64,000 bases of DNA from Streptomyces sp. Je 1-332 (GTDB lineage Bacteria > Actinomycetota > Actinomycetes > Streptomycetales > Streptomycetaceae): NCBI RefSeq assembly GCF_040730185.1, contig NZ_CP160402.1, positions 7,688,001-7,752,000 on the forward strand, in the 5' to 3' direction. A program made the translations under genes and the position numbers. The notes under the pieces were generated by a model that was given only the letters and a program-made list of their open reading frames with translations, had not been told where the DNA came from and did no database searches. Shown here piece after piece: positions 50,334 to 57,577 of this stretch (its first letter is position 1; every line of letters begins with the position of its first letter).

Positions 50334-51209
50334 ATGACCGTGAATCTTCCCCAGCTGAGGGCCTTCGTCGCCGTGGTCGAAGCGGGCGGTTTCAGCGCGG
50401 CGGCCGACGAGCTGGGCATGAGCCAGTCCGCCGTGTCGCACGCCGTAGCCAGCCTCGAACGCGAGCTGACGGCTCCGCTCCTGGTCCGCTCCGCGCCGGC
50501 GCGCACCACGGCGCTGGGGGAGCGGGTCCTGCCGCACGCCCGTACCGCCCTGTCGGCGTCACGGTCCGTGGAACGGATCGCGGCCGAGGCCGCCGAGACG
50601 TTGTCCGGCACCGTCCGGCTGGCCTGCACGCCGACGGTCTGCCAGGGGCTGATCCCCGGCCTGCTCCGGCACTGGGCGGAGGACCAACCGGGGGTCACGG
50701 TGCGGGTCTTCGAGGGCAGCAGCTCGGAAGTGTCCGCCTGGCTGGCGGACGGCGTGGCCGACGCGGCCATCGTGATCGACCCGCCGCCGGGGCCCGGCAT
50801 CCACCTGGCCGAGGACCACTACCGGGCCGTGCTGCCCCGTGACCACCCCCTGGCGGACGAACCACGCGTGCACATCGGGGACTTGGCGGACGACAGCTTC
50901 CTGATCTCGCCCGACAACTGCGAGGCCCGCATCCGTACGATCCACACGCGGGCCGGGCTTCCTTTCGCCCCCGCCCACCGGGTGCGTGACCTGACGACGC
51001 TGATCGGCATGGTGCAGGCGGGCATCGGTGTCACGGTCCTGTCCGAGGCCTCCCGCTCCCTGCTCCCGCCCGACCTGACCCTGCTGCCCCTGAACCCCGA
51101 CACATCCCGCACCCTCGCCCTGACAGGGCCCCAAAACCGCCCCTGGCACCCGGCGATCCCCTCACTGGCACAGTCGGCAGCCGGCCACCTTGCGCGGCCT
51201 CAGTTCTGA
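50334..51209 (+). CDS. LysR-family transcriptional regulator
   Basis: 291 residues. HTH LPQLRAFVAVVEAGGFSAAADELGMSQSAVSHAVASLERELTAPLLVRS. The effector domain is of the CysB/BenM type (GTVRLACTPTVCQGLIPGLLRHWAEDQPGVTVRVFEGSSSEV). It faces the tautomerase gene with 119 bp between. It probably activates that gene when an aromatic-catabolite-like ligand is present. Its last 10 bp overlap the convergent small membrane-protein gene. Confidence 0.88.
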   Translation: MTVNLPQLRAFVAVVEAGGFSAAADELGMSQSAVSHAVASLERELTAPLLVRSAPARTTALGERVLPHARTALSASRSVERIAAEAAETLSGTVRLACTPTVCQGLIPGLLRHWAEDQPGVTVRVFEGSSSEVSAWLADGVADAAIVIDPPPGPGIHLAEDHYRAVLPRDHPLADEPRVHIGDLADDSFLISPDNCEARIRTIHTRAGLPFAPAHRVRDLTTLIGMVQAGIGVTVLSEASRSLLPPDLTLLPLNPDTSRTLALTGPQNRPWHPAIPSLAQSAAGHLARPQF

Positions 51210-51580
51210 GCGCTCTCCAAGTCGTCTTGGTGGTTGCGCAGGCGGATGCTGACGTATCCCGCGGTCAACAGCCCGCTGCCTATCGCCGTCAGCGGGACGG
51301 AGACCACCAATGCCGCGAGCGGCTGGGGCCAGCTGCGGTCGGACGCGCACTGCAGTGCATCGGTGTGTGCGCCGGCGGGGCCCTCGTAGTAGAGATCCCT
51401 GGGTTCGGCGTTGACCGGGGCGGGGCAGTCCACAGCGTTGTACGTGGAGTCGTACGAGGTGAACACCTGCCATGCGGCATAGAGCCAGAGCAGCGAGGCA
51501 CATGCCAGCAACCCGATCCCCCAGCCCTGCAGTCGGTTCGCCCGCGTCCGGAAGTTCTGTTCGACCGCCAATGGGTGCAT
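51200..51580 (-). CDS. Small two-span membrane protein
   Basis: 126 residues from ATG 51578-51580 (GAGGAG upstream). Spans at about 20-40 (WGIGLLACASLLWLYAAWQVF) and 90-112 (LAALVVSVPLTAIGSGLLTAGY). The loop between holds a Cys pair (DCPAPVNAEPRDLYYEGPAGAHTDALQCAS) likely exposed outside. No family recognised. Confidence 0.65.
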   Translation of the reverse strand: MHPLAVEQNFRTRANRLQGWGIGLLACASLLWLYAAWQVFTSYDSTYNAVDCPAPVNAEPRDLYYEGPAGAHTDALQCASDRSWPQPLAALVVSVPLTAIGSGLLTAGYVSIRLRNHQDDLESAQN

Positions 51581-51607
51581 GTGCACTCCTCGTGTTCGAC
51601 CGGGCAG

Positions 51608-51643
51608 AAAAAAGCCCCGGTCCCTTACCCGGGACCGGGGCTT
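51608..51643 (-). terminator. Rho-independent terminator with U-tract for the leftward tRNA-like gene
   Basis: AAGCCCCGGTCCC (51612-51624) and GGGACCGGGGCTT (51631-51643) form a perfect 13-bp stem. On the leftward transcript the stem is followed by six U (A-run at 51608-51613). A true U-tract is rare in this window, which marks the RNA just upstream (51650-51719) as an independent transcript. Confidence 0.85.
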
Positions 51644-51649
51644 GCTGTG

Positions 51650-51719
51650 AGCGCTGGGCAGGCCTTGCACCTGCATTTCCCCGCAGGAAGCGGGGCGTCT
51701 TTCCTTGGACGACCAACGC
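51650..51719 (-). tRNA. tRNA-Gly(UCC)-like gene with atypical T-loop
   Basis: The 70-base leftward RNA folds as a cloverleaf. Acceptor GCGTTGG pairs fully with CCAGCGC (one G-U) and the discriminator is U. D-arm GTC/GAC with GG in the loop. Anticodon stem CCCCG/CGGGG around loop CTTCCTG, anticodon TCC (Gly, codon GGA). Four-base variable loop AAAT. T-stem GCAGG/CCTGC with loop TGCAAGG. CCA is not encoded. Oddities: T at 37 (normally purine) and G at 55 where nearly all tRNAs have U (pseudouridine), which would weaken the D-loop/T-loop contact. It may be a tRNA for a non-ribosomal use or a degenerate copy. It has its own terminator. Confidence 0.7.
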
Positions 51720-51823
51720 CGGGTCCGTTGCCAGGAGTTCCTGGCCGCAGACGCAAGATCAACTGTAGCGCATGCAGCGGGCTCGCCGCACGCCGCCGCT
51801 CCCGTACGACGGCTGACGGCCGG

Positions 51824-52453
51824 TCACTGTACTCCATGCGGTCGGAACTGGATGCTGATGCGCCCGCCCGCAGCCCTTGCCGACTTGGGGATGGCGTGTT
51901 CCCAGGTGCGCTGGCAGGAGCCGCCCATCACGATCAGATCGCCGTGCCCCAGCGGGCGTCGGACGACCTCGCCGCCGCGGCGTGGGCGCAGCAGCAGGTC
52001 GCGGGGGGCTCCCACGGAGAGGATGGCGACCATGGTGTCCTCGCGGGCGCCCCGGCCGATGCGGTCGCCGTGCCAGGCCACGCTGTCGCGCCCGTCGCGG
52101 TAGTGGCACAGGCCGGCCGTCGTGAAGGCCTCGCCGAGCTCGGAGGCGTAGTGCGCGGAGAGGGCCGCGCGGGCCTCGTCGAGCACGGCGTGGGGGAGCG
52201 GTTCTCCGGCGCGGTAGAAGGCGAGCAGGCGCGGGACGGCCACGACCCGCTCGTACATCTGGCGGCGCTCGGCCTTCCACGGCACGTCCGTGGCCAGTCG
52301 TTCGAACAGGGTGTCGGCGCCACTGAGCCAGCCCGGCAGGAGGTCGATCCACGCACCGTCGCCGAGGGCCGTCCTGCGGATGCCGTCCAGAGAGCCCAGG
52401 CGCACGTCGTCGCTCTGATCGAAGAGCGAGCCCTGGAGCTGGTGCGTTGCCAT
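51824..52453 (-). CDS. AlkB-like 2-oxoglutarate/Fe(II) dioxygenase
   Basis: 209 residues. Iron ligands His128-x-Asp130 (VAWHGDRIG) and His186 (TWEHAIPK); 2-oxoglutarate-binding Arg in GRISIQFR (198-204). It has the compact AlkB/ALKBH2-3 layout (LSVGAPRDLLLRPRRGGEVVRRPLGHGDLIVMGGSCQRTW). It probably removes alkyl lesions from DNA or RNA by oxidation. A LexA-like box lies 22-37 bp upstream of the start. The gene is followed by the tRNA-like gene on the same strand, about 100 bp away. Confidence 0.88.
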   Translation of the reverse strand: MATHQLQGSLFDQSDDVRLGSLDGIRRTALGDGAWIDLLPGWLSGADTLFERLATDVPWKAERRQMYERVVAVPRLLAFYRAGEPLPHAVLDEARAALSAHYASELGEAFTTAGLCHYRDGRDSVAWHGDRIGRGAREDTMVAILSVGAPRDLLLRPRRGGEVVRRPLGHGDLIVMGGSCQRTWEHAIPKSARAAGGRISIQFRPHGVQ

Positions 52454-52474
52454 GCGGCCAGTGTACCGAATGAT

Positions 52475-52490
52475 TCGAACATGCGATCTA
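52475..52490. promoter_or_regulatory. LexA-like (SOS) box upstream of the AlkB-like gene
   Basis: TCGAAC-ATGC-GATCTA: the first arm is a perfect actinobacterial SOS half-site (TCGAAC-N4-GTTCGA) and the second matches at 4 of 6 positions. A further ATTCGAAT palindrome is at 52491-52498. Placement just before the gene supports damage-inducible control; binding is not shown. Confidence 0.45.
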
Positions 52491-52535
52491 ATTCGAATGG
52501 CGGAATCGATGTACCGCCATCAGCCCGCCCGCGGG

Positions 52536-52802
52536 CTAGCGGCTTCGCCCTCCGGTGACCAGGCGATAGAGGATCAGGACGATCACGGAACCGACGATGG
52601 CGGCGATCCAGGTCGACAGGTGGAAGAACCCGTTGACCGAGTGAACACCGAAGACCACCTTGCCGAGCCAGCCGCCGAGCAGCCCGCCCACGATGCCGAT
52701 CAGCATCGTCACCAGGCAGCCTCCGGGGTCCTTGCCGGGGGTGAGGGCCTTGGCGATGGCCCCCGCGATGAGGCCGATGAGGATCCAGGCGATGATGCCC
52801 AC
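52536..52802 (-). CDS. GlsB/YeaQ/YmgE-family small membrane protein
   Basis: 88 residues from GTG 52800-52802, AAGGAAC upstream. Three hydrophobic segments (GIIAWILIGLIAGAIAKAL, GCLVTMLIGIVGGLLGGWLG, STWIAAIVGSVIVLILYRL) with the family motif GKDPGGCLVTMLIGIVGG. The family is linked to stress and transglycosylase-associated roles, but its action is not known. Confidence 0.88.
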   Translation of the reverse strand: MGIIAWILIGLIAGAIAKALTPGKDPGGCLVTMLIGIVGGLLGGWLGKVVFGVHSVNGFFHLSTWIAAIVGSVIVLILYRLVTGGRSR

Positions 52803-53032
52803 GAGCTCGTTCCTTCCCTTGTGCGAGTGGCGGCATGTGCTCCGCCGTCCGACACTGGGATCACTGTCCATCCGGGAACCCCGGACACGGGACCAAGGTC
52901 ATCAGTCGCGGGACCAAGGTCACTGCGCTCGGTAGATGTGAAGAGAGCGTTGCAGTCTCTTCATGACTTCGGGGCCGTGAGCGCGCCGTCCACGGGCAGG
53001 CGAGGAGAGAAGCCGCGAGGAGGACGCAGCCG

Positions 53033-53230
53033 ATGCTAGTTGTCGCTCTTTTGCTCCTGCCGGCCATGGGACTCCTGATCATCGCCATGGACCGCATAGA
53101 GGACCGCTTGAACGGGGAAGCGTGGCCGAGAACCGATCGGCGCGTACGCCACCTTCGCCTCGTCCGCGGGGAGGGGCACGCGGGACGTCATCGAGCGTCC
53201 GCCGCCGAGCAGCAAAGCGACGCGGCCTGA
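53033..53230 (+). CDS. Small single-span membrane protein
   Basis: 65 residues. One N-terminal span (MLVVALLLLPAMGLLIIAM) is followed by DRIEDRL and an Arg/His-rich cytoplasmic tail (RRVRHLRLVRGEGHAGRH). I have the impression that proteins of this plan recur in Streptomyces; function unknown. Ends 10 bp before a 54-bp perfect palindrome. Confidence 0.6.
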   Translation: MLVVALLLLPAMGLLIIAMDRIEDRLNGEAWPRTDRRVRHLRLVRGEGHAGRHRASAAEQQSDAA

Positions 53231-53240
53231 CCCACGACAC

Positions 53241-53294
53241 GACGGGAGGGCGCCGGGCCCGCATCCGCGGATGCGGGCCCGGCGCCCTCCCGTC
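53241..53294. terminator. 54-bp perfect palindrome, probable bidirectional terminator
   Basis: Every base from 53241 to 53294 pairs with its partner around the centre at 53267/53268 (arms start GACGGGAGGG and end CCCTCCCGTC; centre ATCCGCGGAT). No loop bases are left over. It lies between convergent genes, 10 bp after one stop codon and 18 bp before the other. Confidence 0.8.
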
Positions 53295-53312
53295 AGTGGC
53301 CCTGCCAGGGGG

Positions 53313-53741
53313 CTACAGCGACAGCGCCGTCTTCTCGGCGAGCTTCTGGAATTCCCCCAGGTCGTAGTTGGCCAGGGTGGAGTCGAGATTGGTGAGAGCG
53401 CCGAGGTGTTCGACGAAGCCCTTGGGGTCGTACTCGATCTGGAGCGTCACCCGGCTCGTCGTGTCGCTGAGGCGGTGAAAGGTCACCACACCCGCGTGAT
53501 CGACCCCCTCGACGGTGTGCCAGGCGATCCGGTTCTCGGGCACCACCTCGGTGAGCTCGGCGACGAAGTTCTTCTCCGCACCGGGCAGTTCAAGCTGCCA
53601 CGCGAAGCGTCGCTCGTCCATCGGCTCGACCAGCCGTACGTGGCTGAGGAACGACGGCCAGCGGGTCACGTCGCTCCACAGGTCCCAGGCGACGGAAACC
53701 GGCGCCTGGACGTCGACGGACTCGAGCAGGGACGCGGACAT
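53313..53741 (-). CDS. SRPBCC-superfamily protein (polyketide-cyclase/START-like)
   Basis: 142 residues from ATG 53739-53741 (GAGG upstream). Fold signature: LLESVDVQAPVSVAWDLWSDVTRWPSFLSHVRLVEPMDERRFAW, GVVTFHRLSDTTSRVTLQIEYDPKGFVE. It resembles the cytoplasmic cyclase-like/YczJ-type proteins that bind hydrophobic ligands. No polyketide genes are near, so ligand and role are open. Confidence 0.85.
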   Translation of the reverse strand: MSASLLESVDVQAPVSVAWDLWSDVTRWPSFLSHVRLVEPMDERRFAWQLELPGAEKNFVAELTEVVPENRIAWHTVEGVDHAGVVTFHRLSDTTSRVTLQIEYDPKGFVEHLGALTNLDSTLANYDLGEFQKLAEKTALSL

Positions 53742-53857
53742 ACGCACCTCTTTCTGGACGGGGGAGTGGCCACGGGTTCTCCGGGCCGGTGAGGCATGGC
53801 ACTCCGGTACCCCTCAAGGGGCTGACCATGCGAAAACGTCACTCGGACCGTCGCGCG

Positions 53858-54613
53858 TCACGCCTTCTGGGCGGATGCGGCGAGCTTCTCGAGGTCGACG
53901 GTCTCGCCGGGCGCGGGTGCCTCAGGACTGACCGGCTTGCCGTAGTCGCTGAAGGTGGAGGAGTTGGGCTTCTCGCCACCCTTCGACGTCGTGCGCAGGA
54001 TGTACGGCTTGCCCTCGGTGGCCACGTACATGGTGAGGGTTTCACCGCCGGAGGTCTTCTTCGTCAGCTGGATCGCCTCGGTACCGTCGACGTCCGTCGT
54101 CGAGCCCTTCTTCATTCCCTTGCGGTCCGACTTGTCCTCGTCCATGGAGGACATGAGCGCCTTCTTGTCGCACAGGCCCTTCGTCGTCGCGTCGTCGGCG
54201 GGTGCCTTCACCCACTTGTCGGCCACCTTCGGCACGATCTTGTCGCCACCGGCCTGACCCTTGAGGGCCTGCTGCCAGTACTTCTCGTCGCCCCGCAGGT
54301 AGAACGTCCCCTTCGTGTTCCGGACGTCGGCCGACGCGCCCTCCGCCTGGAAGCTGCCGTCACAGTTCTTGCTGTTGTCCACCGACAGGTCGACGGTCAT
54401 CGTGGTGCCCGCCGACTGCTGCACGGTCCCCTTCATGTGCATGGAATCGGCCTGCTCCGTCGCCTTGACCGCGTCAGCCGCGATCTGATCGGCGCTCTTG
54501 CCCGCGAACGGCTGCTTGGGCTTGTCGTCCGATTCGCCGCCACCGCAACCGGCCAGAGCCACTAAAGCCGCTCCGGCGACCGCGACCGCCATGGTTCTGC
54601 TGCCCCTGACCAC
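53858..54613 (-). CDS. Lipoprotein of the LppX/LprG-like type
   Basis: 251 residues from GTG 54611-54613, AAGGAG 6 bp upstream. Lipobox LVALAGC puts Cys near residue 23. The body has the order of actinobacterial lipid-carrier lipoproteins: IAADAVKATEQADSMHMKGTVQQ, TMTVDLSVDNSKNCDGSF, GTFYLRGDEKYWQQAL, DGTEAIQLTKKTSGGETLTMYVATEGKPYILRTTS. LppX/LprG relatives bind or carry lipids across the envelope. Cys in NSKNCDG and GLCDKK may form a disulfide. Divergent from the phosphatase gene. Confidence 0.82.
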   Translation of the reverse strand: MVRGSRTMAVAVAGAALVALAGCGGGESDDKPKQPFAGKSADQIAADAVKATEQADSMHMKGTVQQSAGTTMTVDLSVDNSKNCDGSFQAEGASADVRNTKGTFYLRGDEKYWQQALKGQAGGDKIVPKVADKWVKAPADDATTKGLCDKKALMSSMDEDKSDRKGMKKGSTTDVDGTEAIQLTKKTSGGETLTMYVATEGKPYILRTTSKGGEKPNSSTFSDYGKPVSPEAPAPGETVDLEKLAASAQKA

Positions 54614-54845
54614 GTCTGCTCCTTCCCGAAGGCGCGTCCGCGCCCTCCGGTGTCATCCGCGGCCGTCGGGGCCGCGGAACACCCGATTACCCCGTTGCCG
54701 CGATGGATCACCGGAAGGACGTTGTCCACTTTCTGGACGGTCCTGTCCGGTCCTGGACTGTCCTGGGCGGGTCGGCCGGGAGGCGACGGCCGCGCGCCTG
54801 CGGCTCCTGGCGCTTATGGTGACCGAGCGGCATACGGAGACAGCC

Positions 54846-56891
54846 ATGACGTCAGCCAAGAAGTCACACATCGACCTGGAACAGTGCCTGCTCCTGACCG
54901 GCACGGGCGGTTTCGACTGGGACCTGGAGAGCGGTGAACTCCGGCTCGATGCCAGTGCCCTCGCGGTGCTCGACCTGCGCCCCGAAGAGTTCCGCGGCAA
55001 GGTCACCTCGCTGCGGGGACGCGTGCCCCCCGAAGAGGCCGTACGCATCAGCTTCGCCGTGACGGAGGCGGACACCACGGGCGTGGACCTCTTCGGCGTC
55101 TACTTCCGCGCCCGGCACCGTGACGGCTCGGTCCACCTCACGCACGCCCGTGGACGCATCCTGCGCGACGACGCGGGCCGGGCCGTGCGCGCAGTCGGCG
55201 TCGTGCGCACCGCATCGGACGACGGGGCCCAGCTCGCGGCGACCGACCCGCGGGAGGAGCGCAGGCAGGGCGTCGCCCTGATGGTGCAGGGCACCACCCA
55301 GGCCCTCTCCCGGGCCGTCACCGTCGACGACGTGGTGGCCGTACTGTCCGGTGCGAGCGGCCTTGACCGGTTCGCCGCCGACGGCCTGGTCCTCGGCCTG
55401 GTCGAAGGCGAGAACCTCAAGCTCATCGCCCTGGTGGGCCAGACGATGCAGGCCCTCGACGAACTCAAGCTGCACAAGGTCGACGAGTCGCAGCCGCTCG
55501 CCGAGGCAGTCCTGACGAGGCAGCCACGTTTCGTGGGCTCGCTGCCCGACCTCGGGCGGCGTTTTCGCCGTCTCGGGCCCTACATCGAGCACATGGAACT
55601 CGACTCGGCGGCGTTCCTGCCGCTGGTCGCGCAGGACCGCGCCATCGGCGGCCTCGCGCTCTTCTACCGTGGCCGCAAGGACTTCACCGACGCGGACCGC
55701 AACCTGTGCATCGGGCTCTCCGGCATCGTCGCCCAGTCCCTGCAGCGCGCCATGCTGTTCGACGAGGAACGCGACCTCGCCAAGAGCCTGCAGGCCACGA
55801 TGTTGCCCCGCGGAGTCCCCGAGGTCGCGGACGCCCAGGTCGCCGTGCGCTATCACGCCGCCTGGGGCGGTCGCGACGTAGGAGGCGACTTCTACGACGT
55901 CATCACCCTGCCCCGAGGACGCATCGGCGTGGTCGTCGGCGACGTACAGGGACACGACACCCACGCCGCGGCCATCATGGGGCAGCTTCGCATCGCCCTG
56001 CGGGCCTTCGCCGGTGAGGGACACCCACCCGCGACGGTGCTCTCGCGTGCCTCCCGCTTCCTGGCCGAGCTGGACACCGAGCGCTTCGCCACCTGCACCT
56101 ACGCCCAGTTCGACCCCGCCACCGGCATCGTGCGCGCCGTGCGGGCGGGCCATCTGCCGCCCCTCGTACGGCACGTGGACGGCCGTGTGGGCGTGCCACG
56201 GGTCCGCGGCGGGCTGCCGCTGGGGCTCGCCACCGAGTTCGGCATGGAGGACTACCCCGAGGTGCGGCTCGACCTCGTGCCGGGCGAGACCATGGTGCTG
56301 TGCACGGACGGACTCGTGGAGGACGCCAGCTTGGACCTCGACACGGGGATCCAGAACCTCGCCGAGGTGTTGTCCGCAGGTCCCGAGAGTGCCGAGGACC
56401 TGGCCGACCATCTCTCCCGCGCGCTCTGGAAGAGATGGGGAAGCAGCGACGACGTGGCGCTCCTTGTCCTGCGCCGGCTCCCCGACCCGGGGACGCTGCA
56501 CGAACCGCGCATCCACCGGTACATCCACCAGGCCGACCCCGAGGGGCTCGCCGACGCGCGCGCGGCGCTACGGGAACACCTCGCGTCGTGGGGTCTTGGG
56601 GCGGTCGCCGACGATGTCGAGGTGGCCGCAGGCGAACTGCTCGTCAACGCCCTGGTCCACACCGAGGGAGGCGCCATTCTCACCCTGGAGGTCCTCACGG
56701 GGCCGCCTCGCCGCGTCCGCCTCTGGGTGAAGGACCGCTCCAGCACCCGCCCCCGCAAGAAGTCCCCGGTGGAGACCGCCACCTCGGGCCGCGGCCTGGT
56801 CCTGGTGGAGGCGGTCGCCTCGCGCTGGGGGATCGAGCCCCGGGGCGAGGGCAAGGCCGTCTGGTGCGACTTCGCGGTCCCGGAGGGGTGA
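54846..56891 (+). CDS. PAS-GAF-SpoIIE phosphatase with C-terminal HATPase_c domain
   Basis: 681 residues from ATG 54846 (GGAGACAGCC upstream). Order: PAS-like sensor (15-125), GAF domain (about 140-300), coiled linker (LFDEERDLAKSLQATMLPRGVPEV), PP2C/SpoIIE phosphatase (310-540; GGDFYDVITLPRGRIGVVVGDVQGHDTHAA and CTDGLVEDA give the metal-binding Asp) and an anti-sigma-type ATPase (570-680; AAGELLVNALVHTEGG, GRGLVLVEAVASRWG). It would dephosphorylate an anti-anti-sigma protein and may phosphorylate one too, under signals sensed by PAS/GAF. This architecture is abundant in Streptomyces. The STAS protein at 22646 is one possible, unproven client. Confidence 0.92.
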   Translation: MTSAKKSHIDLEQCLLLTGTGGFDWDLESGELRLDASALAVLDLRPEEFRGKVTSLRGRVPPEEAVRISFAVTEADTTGVDLFGVYFRARHRDGSVHLTHARGRILRDDAGRAVRAVGVVRTASDDGAQLAATDPREERRQGVALMVQGTTQALSRAVTVDDVVAVLSGASGLDRFAADGLVLGLVEGENLKLIALVGQTMQALDELKLHKVDESQPLAEAVLTRQPRFVGSLPDLGRRFRRLGPYIEHMELDSAAFLPLVAQDRAIGGLALFYRGRKDFTDADRNLCIGLSGIVAQSLQRAMLFDEERDLAKSLQATMLPRGVPEVADAQVAVRYHAAWGGRDVGGDFYDVITLPRGRIGVVVGDVQGHDTHAAAIMGQLRIALRAFAGEGHPPATVLSRASRFLAELDTERFATCTYAQFDPATGIVRAVRAGHLPPLVRHVDGRVGVPRVRGGLPLGLATEFGMEDYPEVRLDLVPGETMVLCTDGLVEDASLDLDTGIQNLAEVLSAGPESAEDLADHLSRALWKRWGSSDDVALLVLRRLPDPGTLHEPRIHRYIHQADPEGLADARAALREHLASWGLGAVADDVEVAAGELLVNALVHTEGGAILTLEVLTGPPRRVRLWVKDRSSTRPRKKSPVETATSGRGLVLVEAVASRWGIEPRGEGKAVWCDFAVPEG

Positions 56892-56968
56892 CCGGCCCGG
56901 CGGTCACATTTGTCTGCCGCGCTCCGTCAGGGCAGTAACAGCGACGTGAAAACCCTGAGGAGACAGCG

Positions 56969-57475
56969 ATGGCAACACGTTCGATCACGGCACAGATCCC
57001 GACGGCGCCGCGGATGACCGAGGACCCCGCGGAGCTCGTCCCCGAGCTCGCGGCGGTGTCGGCGGCGCTTTTCAAGGTCACCGGCAACGGCTCGATACCG
57101 CGTTCCACGATCAGCCTGGTCCAGCTGCGTGCCGGTCAGATCGTCGGCAGCACCTATCTGACCGTTCTGCACACCGGATTCCTGCGCAAGGCGGGGGAGT
57201 CGGAGGAGCGCGTCACATCGGTGGCCAGCTGGCAGGACTCGCCGTACTTCACCGAGGCGGAGCGAGCCGCGCTGGCGCTTGTCGAGGCCGTGCTCCAGCC
57301 GTCCACGCACGGTGAGAGGGTCTCCGACGAGCTGTACGCCCGGGCGGCGGAGCACTACGAGGCAAAGGCGCTCGCCACGCTGATGTTCGCGATCGGGCAG
57401 GTCAACTTCTTCATCGCGGTGGCGCTCATCGCCAAGCCCGTGCCCGGCAGGTCGTTCACCGACCCCTGGAACTGA
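56969..57475 (+). CDS. Carboxymuconolactone-decarboxylase/AhpD-fold protein lacking the CxxC
   Basis: 168 residues. The AhpD fold is recognisable: VPELAAVSAALFKVTGNGSIPRSTISLVQLRAGQIVGSTYLTVLHTGFLRKAGE, ERVTSVASWQDSPYFTEAERAALALVEAVLQPS. In most relatives the segment reads RASQINGCAFCVDMH with two redox Cys and a His; here it is GSTYLTVLH, with both Cys replaced and only the His kept. It is therefore unlikely to be a peroxidase. RBS GAGGAG (GGAG) lies before ATG 56969. A terminator hairpin follows at 57521-57555. Confidence 0.82.
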   Translation: MATRSITAQIPTAPRMTEDPAELVPELAAVSAALFKVTGNGSIPRSTISLVQLRAGQIVGSTYLTVLHTGFLRKAGESEERVTSVASWQDSPYFTEAERAALALVEAVLQPSTHGERVSDELYARAAEHYEAKALATLMFAIGQVNFFIAVALIAKPVPGRSFTDPWN

Positions 57476-57520
57476 CCCCCTTCGCGCACGACCTGCCAGG
57501 ACCTGGCCCCGCACAAGGAG

Positions 57521-57555
57521 CGTCGGCCGCTGCCCCCCACGGGCAACGGCCGACG
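57521..57555. terminator. Terminator hairpin between CMD and catalase genes
   Basis: CGTCGGCCG (57521-57529) pairs with CGGCCGACG (57547-57555), with an inner GCCC/GGGC stem. It sits between convergent genes. Confidence 0.7.
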
Positions 57556-57577
57556 CGTACGGGCCTGGCAGCTTCGG

